Shown here piece after piece: positions 36,249-47,442 of a stretch of DNA of 64,000 nt. Both the position numbers and the translations under genes were made by a program. A model generated the notes under the pieces. The model saw only the letters and a list, made by a program, of their open reading frames with translations. It was not told the DNA's origin and did not search any database. The stretch is taken from contig WTPW01000198.1 in the NCBI GenBank assembly GCA_009809945.1, forward strand, positions 413,610-477,609, given 5' to 3'. How positions within the stretch are numbered: the stretch's first letter is position 1; each line of letters opens with the position of its first letter. The DNA is from Gigaspora margarita. Lineage: Eukaryota; Glomeromycota; Glomeromycetes; Diversisporales; Gigasporaceae.

Positions 36249-36410
36249 TTATTTCAGCAATTTAGCCGCATTGGCAAACTTAATAAAATCTAAATCTTGG
36301 ACCTGGTAATCTTGGAATTTAGTAAAAGGCAGTAATTTTATCTGGGACAAAGCCGGTAAAATATGCTTCTGAAAGTCAGAATAAGCCCTTTGGCCTTTAA
36401 AACTGAACTC
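36249..36410 (-). CDS. ORF fragment
   Basis: Reads GQRAYSDFQKHILPALSQIK and KFQDYQVQDLDFIKFANAAK. Open from 36410 with no clear start. A further protein-like stretch in another frame (KKERVEKSNVLSTKTTTPS) lies just upstream at about 36410-36500. Confidence 0.4.
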   Translation of the reverse strand, partial: EFSFKGQRAYSDFQKHILPALSQIKLLPFTKFQDYQVQDLDFIKFANAAKLLK

Positions 36411-36723
36411 TTACCTAATAATTGGCTCGGTGTGGTGGTCTTTGTTGATAGGACATTGGACTTTTCAACCCTTTCCTTTTTGCCAGACACTTTCCTCACT
36501 CTTAACATGTTAGGTGCAATAAATGAAAGAGGGCGGGAGGGATGGGAGCCAGATTATAATCAGGCATCGAAGAGAAAGCACTGAGATTCCCCATTTACTC
36601 CCATATGTATCTTATAATCTCTGCAGCATGCATACGTATCTATAATCTCTATCACATGCATGTCTATAATCTCCATTGCATACAATCATATGCTATTATG
36701 ATGCACGTGGAATGCACAACTGT

Positions 36724-36790
36724 GCGAAAATAAAAAAAAAATAAAAAAATAAATAAAATAAAAAAAAAATAAATAAATAAACGGAAAAAA
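36724..36790. repeat. A-rich microsatellite
   Basis: Runs of aaaataaaaaaataaataaa mark the left edge of the dyad satellite. Confidence 0.85.
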
Positions 36791-38055
36791 AAAAACTATA
36801 ATAAATCGTTAAGAATCTTAATGATCTATTTAGATCGTTAAGAATCTTAAAGATCTATTTAGATCATTAAGAATCTTAATGATCTATTTTAGATCATTAA
36901 CTGTTAAGTTTCTTAATGATCTAAAATAGATCATTAAGATTCTTAACGATCTATTTTTAGATTATTAATTTTTAATAGTCTAACAATCTATTTTAGAAAC
37001 TTAATAATCTAAAATAGATCGTTAAGAATCTTAACGGTCTATTTTTAGATTATTAATGATCTAAAATAGATCGTTAAGAAACTTAACAATCTATTTTTAG
37101 ATCATTAGGTTTCTTAATGATCTATTTTAGATCATTAAGAATCTTAACGATCTATTTATCATTAAGAATTTTTAAGTTTCTATTTTAGATCATTAATGAT
37201 CTAAAATAGATCATTAAGATTCTTAACGATCTATTTTAGGATCATTAAAATTCTTAATACTGTAATGTAATTCTCTCAGGCGATGTTTAATCAAGAACTG
37301 CATATGCTTTTTATATATCGTTAAGAATCTTAATGATCTATTTTAGAATTAAGAATCTTAATGATCTAAAATAGATCCTTAAGATTCTTAATGATTTATT
37401 ACAATTCTTTTTTTTTTAATTTTTTTTCGTTTATTTTTTATTTTTTTTTTATTTTTTTGTAAACTATTTTAAAATTTGTTTTTTTTCAATTTTTTTTAAA
37501 TTTTTATTTATTATTTTATTTTAATTTAATTTATTTGTTTTATTTTTTTATTCTTTTTTTTTATTTTTTTAAATTATCTTAAATTATTTATTTTTTTATT
37601 TATTTTTTTATCATTTTTTTATTTATTTTATTATTATTTTTTTTAACATTCATTTTATTATTTTTTTTATTTATTTAATTATCTATTTTAGAAACTTAAT
37701 GATCTAAAATAGATCATTAAGATTCTTAATGGTCTAGTTTTAGATTATTAATGATCTAAAATAGATCGTTAAGATTCTTAACGATCTATTTTAGGATCAT
37801 TAAAATTCTTAATGATAAATAGATGTTAAGAATCTTAACGATCTAAAATAGATTGTTAAGATTCTTAACAGTCTATTTTTGGATTATTAATAATCTAAAA
37901 TAGATCGTTAAGATTCTTAACGATCTATTTTAGGATTATTAAAATTCTTAATGATAAATAGATCGTTAAGAATCTTAACAATCTAAAATAGATCGTTAAG
38001 ATTCTTAACAATCTAAAATAGATCGTTAAGAATCTTAATGATCTATTTTAGAATT
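36791..38055. repeat. Dyad-symmetric satellite around TTAAGAATCTTAA
   Basis: Dozens of units such as gatcgttaagaatcttaa and its mirror ttaagattcttaacgatc alternate in both orientations at 36791-37260, 37315-37395 and 37680-38055, joined by gatctattttagatc. Every unit is itself close to a palindrome. The middle (37400-37680) is T-rich low-complexity sequence. Confidence 0.92.
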
Positions 38056-39141
38056 AATTTTGTATAATGGTCTNAAGTTCAAGAATAANTACAAGAATAA
38101 NTNCAAATGCGAGAACAAGTGCAAGAACACAACAAATGCTCNGNGATAGATAAAACGTAAGATTAATTTATTTATTTATTTTTTTAAATTATGTTTCTTT
38201 TTTTTAATTCGTTTTTATTTTTAAACTATTTTATTTTACTGAACCCGAACATGTTCATGAACTTTCGAACTGAACCCGAACTGAACCCAGACTTGGTTTA
38301 AAAGTTCAATACCGAACTTGGACCAAACTGGATTTTTAAAATTAAGTCTGGTTTGGGTTTGGTTCAAATTCAGACTGAACTCGAACTCAATCCAATGTTC
38401 AGTTCAGTTCAGTTTTTAGGAACACTAGCCAAGATCCTCACTGGTTTGTAGAAGTGACTTGGAAAGTGGAAATAAATATACTTACTAGTCTCTTTTGGAA
38501 AGCCCAGATCAAATTCTGTTATGGTGCGAGTTTGGAGAAGCCATTGGCTACGATAATATAGCAGGAACGAATCGTTATTATATGCTACTATCACTTTTTG
38601 TAGTTCTTGATAGTAACATGAAATCTCGAATAGCTGTGCAAGCACTCATTAGTAATGAAACTACTGAATCATACCAGTAAACTTTACAAATGACCAAAAA
38701 AGCTACACAATAATGAATACCTAGTGTAATCATTACTAATGGAGACCCTGTGATGGGATGCGCAATTATGACTAAATATCTGATAGCTTAACATCTTCTT
38801 TGTATTTGGCATCTAAAGGAAAATATAAAAAAATGCTTCATAGGAAATTAGGTCTACAATTTAATGATTTTTACTCTGCATTTTGAAAATGCCGTAATAG
38901 TGATACACCTGATCTTTTTGAGCATTACTGGAATGAACTAATTACAAATTACCCAGCTGCAACCCAATGTCTTCAAAGTCAACTATATGAACGATGTAGG
39001 TCCTGGGCACGTAGTTTTACAACAACCCTATTCACACTTGGAATTGAGACAACTTTATTTGTAGAAAGCCAAAACACATGTATAAAATGTATTATTGAAA
39101 GTAGTAATACTTCTTTATGTGAACTTGGTGAGGTTCTTATA

Positions 39142-39793
39142 CCCTATAAGAAAATTGGACCAGATCAGCACGGGTTGCATCGGATAGGCATGGGTCTTTT
39201 TGGCATGGGTCATGATCCGGATTTGTACAGGTATGGTCCGGATTTTTACGGATTCCGTGGACTGTGTGGGACCGTATGCCCGTGCCAAATGGACCGTAAA
39301 TGGCACGGGTTTTGCAGCAGTTTACTAGTCGAATCGGCACGGGATTTGGCACGGGTGAACGTAAATTCACGTGCCACTATAATAACAATGTGGATTTACT
39401 ATTAAACCGTAAATTTACATAAGTAACCAATATAAGATGAACAAGCTAACTGCATATGAAGTAAACTTTTGTAAGGAATTTTTTTTGTTAAGACACACAG
39501 GGAAGCTTCATCAGTGAATTCATGAGATATCACTCTTTTTTTTAAAAAAAATCACTTACTGATCTTTCACTCTCCACGAAACAAGCCAACACATGTGTAA
39601 CATACATATACGTGCCATCTGAATGCGCCATTTCATTTGACTTGATATTACGTGCCACCCTTTGCCATAATGTCCGTGCCATTTTTACCATACCATTCTG
39701 TAAAACGTTCCTTTACGTACTACATGATCCATGCCATTTCGAGCATTCCTGACACCAACCCGTACTACCACCCATACCACTTTTCTTACAGGG
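39142..39793. mobile_element. DNA element inserted in the second MULE
   Basis: 652 bp with inverted ends ccctataagaaaattgg and gtggtatg-type mirror ccacttttcttacaggg, flanked by ATA on both sides. The interior is full of cacggg/cccgtg and ccggat motifs in both orientations. The right end is repeated at 498-616. No transposase. ORFs inside (39115-39405) are by-products. Confidence 0.8.
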
Positions 39794-41090
39794 ATAGATA
39801 TTTCTGAAAATAGAGTGAAATAGCAACAGTGTAAAGATCAAATTAGATTAATAGTTAACGGTAAACCAATATTTCCAAAAATTGAAGCACTTGTTAAAAA
39901 CTACCTGCATTCAACTGTAGTACAATTTTTGATTGATCAAATGAAAGAAAGTGTTTTTTATACAGCTCGCCGTTCAAATATTAATGAAGTTGAGAATATA
40001 CTAGAAAATGAATCATCCAAGAGTAACATTTCGAAGATGAATACAATAGTATATATATGCGCGCATACTTTCTTTTACAACATTTGAATCGTGCTGATAT
40101 TAATAAAGTCTGAAATATTTCTAGAATCACAAACACAATATAAATCACGTGGTTTTTTTTCATTAATGGGTCATACATTTGTACTTGCTTGATGCACAAA
40201 AGAAAGGGCTTGTTTGCTGACATTATTTCCATCTTTTAAATGTTACTAAGGTGGCTAGATTTAATATGCAACTTATTAGCAATCGATAGATTCTTCAGGA
40301 ACTTCGTGCAGATACAACATTTGAAGGTGATTACTTTGGGCAACAGTTTATAGATGGTACAGAGAACATGATGAATATAAGCGAACCAAATCATTGTTTT
40401 AAATGGCTTCAACCTTTTAATGATATGAAGTTGCAAGATAATATTGATAATAGTTTTATGGAAAATCAGTGACTATATGAAAAAGTGTAGAGTTTAGTTT
40501 GCAATGCAATGGACAAATGTTTATTATATAATGATACAGAATTTGTTAGTATTATTGAAAACTATATAGCTAATGTGCGTAAAAAACAGAAGGAGTTGGT
40601 TCAAGTTTAACAAGCAAATCAAAAAGGCATACCAGATTTAGATAGCTCCAATAAGGAGAATATGCTTTTAAGTGCTTTATTCAAGAATCCAAAATTATCA
40701 AGCCACCACAATAATGATAAGTGTAATCAACTACCAACACATGAAACAGATAAATGAAAGCAAATCAATTACCAATATTTAAAACAACAAATCATATTAA
40801 GCAAAAGCATAATCAAGCACCAATCTATAAAGCAGCAGTTAATTTTAAATGAAAGCGTTTAAATCAATGTAGCTATTGTAAGGAATTTGGCTATAATATT
40901 GCTACATGTTCAAAAAAAAGTAAGTAGTTAGATACTGCACATATCAATTTTGAAATGTAATTTGTACAAAGTAGGCTGTCGCAATTAATTTGCTATTGTT
41001 AAGTACTATACATACTAAGTAAAACTTCCAAAGTATTAATACTACTAATACATACTAAGTAAAAATCCCAAATATAGAGTTTTTATATAA

Positions 41091-41313
41091 TATGTTAGAT
41101 CAAGTTAAACTTGACCCGGGTTAAATTGATTCCTAGCAGAATTTTAGGGTTAGAGTAAGCCTGAATTATATTGATACCAGCTGGGTTAGAGTAATCCTGA
41201 ATTATGTTAATGCCAGCCAGATTAGAGTTAGGGTGAGCCTGAATTATGTTGATACCAAGCAGGTTTTTTAATTAATCAATTTGATCCAGATCAAGTTTAA
41301 TTTGATTTAACAT
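41091..41313. mobile_element. MITE with internal tandem units
   Basis: Ends tatgttagatcaagttaaac and gtttaatttgatttaacata are inverted over about 40 bases. Three internal units of gcctgaattatgttgatacc carry ttagggttagagt-type telomere-like steps. Confidence 0.8.
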
Positions 41314-41399
41314 ATATGTAAAGAATTTGATTGATTTTATAGTATTTAAAGTTAGTATTAAAGTTAGTATTTGATTATAATTAATATATATATTAATAT

Positions 41400-41940
41400 A
41401 TAGTCACGTGCATAGGGTGTACTATAGTGCAGGTGCACATTTTTTTAAAACTCTAAAAAAAATTTAAAAATAAAAAAATAAAAAAAATTGTAAAAACCAA
41501 AAAAACAAATAAAAAAATAAATAAAAAAGGGTGAATCTATTTGTTACCGGCAGTGACAGTCACTGGGGTATGATCGACCAATTATATCAAAGGATCATAT
41601 GTAATGTGAAAAATGCAAAAACATTGATTTTTTTGAAAAATCACTTCTAACATAAAATTTTGTCTATGAACCTACTTTTTTTTATGCAAAAAAAAAATTC
41701 CTTGCAAAATTTTACTATATACTAAGCTTTACTCAAACCTTAACTTAGGCTCTAACCCTGACCCTAATGATAGTAAGTTTCGATGCTTTGTTTTGTTTTG
41801 ATCATAACATTACACAATCTAATTGGTCGATTATGCTCCGGTGATTGTTACTGCTGGTGTCAAACACATTTTTTCAATAAAAAAATAATAATAAAAATAA
41901 TAAAAAAATGTTAAAAAAACAAATAAAAAAAAATTATTTT
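41400..41940. repeat. Repeat with telomere-like core and A-rich flanks
   Basis: Left part gtgcatagggtgtactatag and an A-rich run (41450-41530), core ctctaaccctgaccctaatg (41748-41767), right part ggtgtcaaacacatt and a second A-rich run. The gtgatcg/tggtcgattat blocks at 41560-41590 and 41820-41840 are inverted relative to each other. Confidence 0.55.
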
Positions 41941-42237
41941 TAATAAATTATTTTTTTATTTAAATATGTATGTATATTTTATTTTACTTTAGTTTTTTTA
42001 TTCATTATTATAAATACTAGTACAAGTTTATTAATCTATAGCTGTCTCAGAATTGTGTAATCAAAAAACCTCAACTATTGAGCATACGCAAGTTAACTAT
42101 TTTTGTAATATGCATATACACAATAATAGAAATAATTCCTATTTCTAAGTAGGAAATAAGATCACTTTAATAAATGCTAGTACTACATTTTCTCTGATAT
42201 ACATAAACATTGCTAGAAAAATTTGTTTATTCCTAAT

Positions 42238-42406
42238 TAAAAGTAGTGATAGTATTGGGGTAGCTTATTTTCGGAACAAAAAATTTTATTATAAAGTTTG
42301 GTTTGAAAAAGCAAGGTAGCTTATTTTTGGGTCATAGATGATTTAAGTTTTTTGTTAAAAATAGGGGTAGCTTATTTTTGGAGTAGCTTATTTTCAGGAA
42401 TCTATG
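42238..42406. repeat. Diverged repeat with ggggtagcttatttt units
   Basis: Four occurrences of gtagcttatttt(c/t)gg in 170 bases. Similar sequence (attcctgaaaataagc, ggtagcttatttta) lies at 25530-25605, so it is a dispersed family. Confidence 0.6.
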
Positions 42407-43626
42407 ATAGTTAAAGAATAGATATTGGTTTTTTGTTTACAAAATCATATAGTAATCATATAATCTAACCAATCAAAATTAATAATTTAATATACTATAG
42501 CAGATTTAAGGCCATTATAGCAAACTTTATAATATATATAGTATACTTTTTTAAAATAATTTGTTTATTAAAATTCAATTATTATAAAATATACTTATAG
42601 TGTTTTACTACCATAAGTAATTTAGATTTGCATATCTGTATAACAAAAACAAAAAAATAAATTTTTATAAGGCAAAAAATAAAATTTAATTACTTTAGAG
42701 TTAAGGCGAGGCCTAGGATTTTATCTTGGTACTAGTATATACAAAATTTAGCAAGAAAAATTTTTATTAGAGCCCCAAAAGTGGTTTTATAAGCAAAATT
42801 TGAGATATAAACTTTTTTTTAAAAAAATAAACAAAAAAAACAAAATTTTATGTTACACCAGATCTTAAATTTTGATTGGCTAGCTATTTTAATAGTTTTG
42901 TATAACATTGTGTAAAACACTATAGGTGCATTTTAGTAAAACTCATAAAATTTAAATCTTTAGAAAGAGTATATTTTAATTTACAAAATATAAAATTTTG
43001 AAAAATTAATTGTTTTTTCAAGAATTTTTATTATTATTATATTTCTATTCTTTATATAAGATTTTGATTTGCTATGCATATTATATAAAAATTGATCTAT
43101 GTATACCCTACTCTTAATTTTTGCAGGAATTATACAAAGACAAAAGGTCTTGATTGTTACTTTATAGTTATTACACCATTTGATCTTCAAGAGCTAGGTC
43201 TTTTTTTAAATAAAATTTCAAGAGAACTTGTATTCCAATTTTAAAAAACTAGAGCGCAAGAATTGTAAATCAAAAAAAGTGATAAAATAAATAGAATGAC
43301 TTCTGAGTGGTATAATTTAGTGCTATCTTCAACAAGTCTAGTGCATGTATCAGTATCAAGTAATATAGTTAATTTGATAATTATACAATATGAACAATAG
43401 GCATTTATAGTAATAAAAATTAACAATTTTGAAAACAAAGTATACAATTAAAGACAATAATTTATAACAAAGATTTTAGGTATAATTAAAAGAATATTGT
43501 TAAATATTACTGATTAATATGAATGACCAATTAGATCACATGATCTTTTGTAACAAAAAATCAGAAAATTTAAAATTTTTAGATATTTTAAAATTTTACT
43601 AAATGTAATAGACTTGGGCTTCTAAT
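42407..43626. other. No gene seen
   Basis: AT-rich; the minus-strand ORFs at 42981-43447 have no recognisable domain and an AT-driven composition. Confidence 0.4.
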
Positions 43627-43745
43627 TACTGTAAAATCTCAAAATAATGTGCAGGGTGAAATTACAAATTTCAGTCTGAATTAAGCTTAATTTGGGCCAA
43701 GATTTGAAATAATGCCCACGCCCACTATTTTGAGATTTTACAGTA
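43627..43745. mobile_element. 119-bp MITE
   Basis: Perfect 20-bp inverted ends tactgtaaaatctcaaaata. Its atgcccacgcccac interior resembles the ends of the element at 44692. Confidence 0.88.
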
Positions 43746-44691
43746 AAAGTTTTTAGCACTTCATTTTGCATATATATATGCACTCTAACCCTAATCTTAA
43801 TACTAGGTTGACCCTAACTTTAATTTTAATTTTTTTTTTAAATATTAACCTGTGATATTACAATCTGCTAAATGGAACAAAAATCAATTATAAATGTAAT
43901 AATAAGTATAAATATAGTAACAGAAAAGAGATATATATAGAATAGAACAAATAAAAAATAAGAAAGCAAAAAATATATAAGTTATACAAAAATGGAGATC
44001 AACTAAGTTGGAGCAAGTTTTGAAAATTTATTTAATTTAATGTTTACTTAATATTAGGGTTAGGATTAGGGCCATTTTGAGTTTATATTTAAAAGGGTGT
44101 ATATTGGTTAATCAGTTGTTGATCATTAAAAACATACTCTACTTTAGCCTATTTTCAAAAATGGAAATAGGTAGCACATGGAATCATCATGTTATTTCTG
44201 GTATAAAAAAAAGTTTATTCATATGACAACAATAGCTATCTCAAGATAATACATGTATCAAATCTTGTATACTCATATAGGTACAATAAAAGCATGTTAC
44301 ACTTGAACAGCCCATAAATATAGTCCAATTAAAAAGCAAAATTTTGCTAATACCATTTTAGATAGCAGTTAATCATACACTTTATTATGCAAGTATAACT
44401 ACATTTCTGATATCTTTTTATTAATAAACCTTGATTTGCTCTATATAATTCCTAATTATACTATGCTTCTACAATTAAATAGTGTATCCTTGTATGGATT
44501 TTATCATGTTTATTAAACTATTATATAACCCATGCCTTCAATACAAAAAAAGCTTATCTAAAAAATATGTAAAGAAATAAAGTAGCTCCAATATATTTAC
44601 AGGTTATTAAAGCTTGGTTCAAAATTGTAATTATTATGATATTTTAATCATTTTTATATTAATGTAATAGTATGATTATAATCTACTACCA

Positions 44692-45342
44692 TATTACCGC
44701 GAAATAACGATCATGGGCGCTATTTTGAAAATTGCATCTCCTAAAAATAGCATACTTGGTTTCGAAATAACGCCCATGCACGTCCCGAAATAGCGCGCAC
44801 TATATATAGAATACTATTTATCAAATGCATAACAAAGGTGTTCAATGAATGCTTCATATTTATTCTTTTTAGCTTTAATTGCTTCAAGAACAACTATCAT
44901 TAAATGTTCAATTAGCACTACCCTTATTCTAGCAGGATAATAAATTGTTACGGCTATTCTTTTTGATTTAATACTGGAATATAATTTTTGATAATAAACA
45001 AATGTTTTATGTGCACATCCTTTTTAAAGTTAGAACTATAATGGCCTTAGAGTGCTGCGTAATGATGCCAAAGAACAAAGAAAAATAAGATCATAAATCT
45101 ACAGGCGATACTTTATATATGTTCAGGTTTTAAAAAATAATAATTCGCTTTTTACTATCGCTACGTAGAAGTTCAACAATAGGTTAATTGTTCCTAACTT
45201 ATATATATATATAAGGTTTAGATTTTCAGCACCGGTACAGGATAAAAAATTGGGTTACCTCAAAATAGCGCACATGCGCGCACTCAAAATAGCACGCAGG
45301 TGATCGAATCACCACGCAGGTGCGTGTTATTTCGCGGTAATA
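44692..45342. mobile_element. 650-bp inverted-repeat element with GCGC-rich ends
   Basis: Ends tattaccgcgaaataacg and gttatttcgcggtaata are inverted. The subterminal parts repeat gaaatagcgcgca and cacctgcgtg motifs, unusually CpG-rich for this window. No ORF. Confidence 0.8.
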
Positions 45343-46351
45343 CAGTATAAATTAATTGCAAATATATAAAACCAAGACATTTAGAATCAAGGATATAAAA
45401 TGACTAGTTATGTCTTTTTCACAGTCTCCTGTGAGTAAGATTATTATTGATTCATGATTTTTAACAATCAACTATCACACATTACATTTTATAACAGAAT
45501 TTTTTACTTGTAGTTCATGATAGAAATCATAATAGTTTAATGCAAACTAACATCATTGACCAAATATCATGATCATAAAAATAACAAGTTATTCCAATAG
45601 TAACTAATGAAACCTTAACAATGTAATATATCACTAAAATAATAAGGGTCATAATAAACTTTTTACAATAACACATAATAGAAATCACAATAATTCCAAT
45701 GCAAACAGACTTAACTTTAATTACATACTGAGTTACCAGAATAGTGAGTTTTATAACAAAATTTTAATAATTTATTATATAACTAATACAAGCTAACTCA
45801 ACCTTAACTAATACCTGTACTGCTAGAAATTGTAATAATTCAAATTCAAACTACCTCAATCACATATTATGTGTAAGTCAATTGTTGGTAAATTTTGTAA
45901 TAAAATTATTTATAGTAACTCACTAATAATTTAAAAAAACCAAATAAGATGGATAGCACAAATGCGCCATTCATCACACTAGTTCTAAAATGAAGTCACA
46001 GAGCAATGTAATGAGTTACAAAGTCAACACATGAATGCATTGACCGATTTACACCATGTAACTAACTTTGACCGTGATATTATATAATTTACTAACACTA
46101 ATCTATTGTATCTTTACATGAGAGAATAGATAATTTAGCATACTTATTTCTAACTCCCTTTAAACAACTCAAGTGTCTAAAATTATTGATAGCCGAATCG
46201 ACAAGTTTTTGATATTAACTGACGCTAGAATGGTTTATCGAATCGGTTGTCAACAGTTTATTTTAGTCATCCTAGAAATAATGAAAATAGCAGTAATCCT
46301 GAATCCCTCATTAGTGAATCTACTAATTTGATTTTCAATCAAGATTCGCAG
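45343..46351. other. No gene seen
   Basis: AT-rich. Sequence at 45410-45900 repeats atcataaaataac/ataatagaaatca themes in diverged tandem fashion. The 46150-46340 stretch has more balanced composition but no supported frame. Confidence 0.35.
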
Positions 46352-47442
46352 ATATCAGTCATAGGACATGTCCCCTTAAAATTGGTTTAAAATAAATTTA
46401 TAATAAAAATTATAAAAAAACATATGAATTTACTATATAACTTTGAGCTAAGATCCCTCTCTGGGTTAACTAATTAACTTAAAAGTAAAGTTTGCAGGTA
46501 TATAGAACAAGAAAAGAAGAAAATTTTGAGCTTAAAAAACCATATTAAAATTTTGCTAATTTTGCACTTTTTCAAAATGTAACTCTGTCAAAAACAAATA
46601 TTTACAAATTTTAAATCAGCAGTTATGTGTAAAATTATGCTCTTAACAACTTTACTTAGGCGACGGAAGTAGGCTACCTTGTAAGAAAAATGGGTTATCT
46701 ATGTACTAAAGTTAAAATTTATCGTATTTCATAATAAAACTTTTTTTTCTTATTAGGTAACCTACTTTGGGCTCTTAAGCAAAGTTGTTCGGCATGTAAT
46801 TTTACATACATTTGAGATTGATTCGCGTTTTTCGGACCTTTTCTAAGTGAAAAATGGGTTTAAAGTTCGAAAAAAAATTTTTTTTTAAAAAAAAAATAAA
46901 TAAAATTTTTTTTTTTAAAAAAAAAAATTTTTTTCGAACTTTAAACCCATTTTTCACTTAGAAAAGGTCCGAAAAACGCGAATCAATCTCAGATGTGATG
47001 TAAAATTACATGCCGAACAACTTTGCTTAAGAGCCAAAGTAGGTTACCTAATAAGAAAAAAAAGTTTTATTATGAAATACGATAAATTTTAACTTTAGTA
47101 CATAGATAACCCATTTTTCTTACAAGGTAACCTACTTCCGTCGCCTAAGTAAAGTTGTTCAGAGCATAATTTTACACATAACTGCTGATTTAAAATTTGT
47201 AAATATTTGTTTTTGACAGAGTTACATTTTGAAAAGGTGCAAAATTAGCAAAATTTTAATATGGTTTTTTAAGCTCAAAATTTTCTTCTTTTCTTGTTCT
47301 ATATACCTGCAAACTTTAATTTTAAGTTAATTAGTTAACCCAGAGAGGGATCTTAGCTCAAAGTTATATAGTAAATTCATATGTTTTTTTTATAATTTTT
47401 ATTATAAATTTATTTCTAGGGGACATGTCCTATGACTGATAT
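46352..47442. repeat. 1.1 kb palindromic element (family P, copy 2)
   Basis: Arms of about 520 bases are nearly perfect reverse complements: atatcagtcataggacatgt faces its mirror ending at 47442, and ccctctctgggttaac faces gttaacccagagaggg. The turn is an A/T run at 46870-46935. No ORF. Same order of internal blocks as the palindrome at 13003-13917. Confidence 0.92.

Larger units (their letters stand above)
34701..36500 (-). other. Compact island of short ORFs using TGA as Trp (Mollicutes-like, captured or misassembled)
   Basis: On the minus strand at least eight short ORFs follow one another with overlaps or gaps of 1-45 bases. Several read open only if TGA means Trp (genetic code 4), and the Trp then falls at plausible places. 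One internal ATG has aaaggag five bases ahead. None shows introns. Fungal nuclear genes do not look like this. Code 4 is used by Mollicutes, including the Mollicutes-related endobacteria of mycorrhizal fungi, and by fungal mitochondria, but the Shine-Dalgarno motif and spacing favour bacteria. Small membrane ORFs and tiny overlapping genes suggest a plasmid or a filamentous-type phage. That is inference, and if viral it is a fossil fragment that does not look whole. Undetermined bases leave assembly error open. Confidence 0.6.
33495..38435. mobile_element. hAT-type element with 8-bp target duplication, carrying foreign-looking cargo
   Basis: The element runs 33503-38427. Its ends are tagtgttccgaagttgg and cagtttttaggaacacta (9-bp perfect inverted terminus TAGTGTTCC), flanked by a perfect 8-bp duplication gccaagat at 33495-33502 and 38428-38435. 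Both the duplication length and TAGTG ends are hAT hallmarks. The subterminal regions (33513-33710, 38235-38415) are dense in gaacctgaac/gttcgggttc motifs, again typical of hAT. No hAT transposase was recognised. Inside are a tandem repeat (33917-34215), a compact set of bacterial-looking ORFs (34701-36500) and a dyad satellite (36791-38055). All undetermined bases (N) of the window lie between 34720 and 38144. Confidence 0.85.
32782..40927 (+). pseudogene. Second Mutator-like transposase, decayed and split by two insertions
   Basis: Read left to right in three blocks: 32782-33502, 38428-39141 and 39794-40927. Block 1 has a FAR1-type N-terminus (VRHYAEFKGFKIRMGQ) then CCHHSGQYHP in another frame. 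Block 2 holds the MULE core: DPHWFVEVTWKVE, then ORF 38495-38680 with EFGEAIGYDN (first Asp), FVVLDSNMKSRIAVQALISN and ETTESYQ. The HCIWH-type segment is followed by ETTLFVESQN near 39055. Block 3 ends with a zinc knuckle CSYCKEFGYNIATC (40866-40907) in which the usual His is Tyr. Many stops and frame changes show an old pseudogene. Block 1 joins block 2 exactly if 33503-38427 plus one copy of gccaagat is removed. Confidence 0.82.

Noticed and set aside
34701-36500. Mitochondrial plasmid as sole source of the code-4 ORFs
   Set aside because: Not excluded, but the aaaggag-ATG spacing and the very short coupled ORFs fit bacteria better, and no polymerase-like sequence is present.
35939-36584. 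Three plus-strand ORFs of 60-73 codons in the hAT cargo
   Set aside because: They are antisense to the better-supported minus-strand code-4 ORFs and show no domain.
36791-38055. CRISPR-like array
   Set aside because: Units are dyads in alternating orientation without unique spacers of constant length.
39115-39405. ORFs with HGFC/GPTQ-like sequence
   Set aside because: Generated by repeated cacggg motifs in the inserted DNA element.
42981-43447. Two minus-strand ORFs of 68-69 codons
   Set aside because: Ile/Lys/Tyr/Asn-rich by AT bias; no motif, no splice partner.
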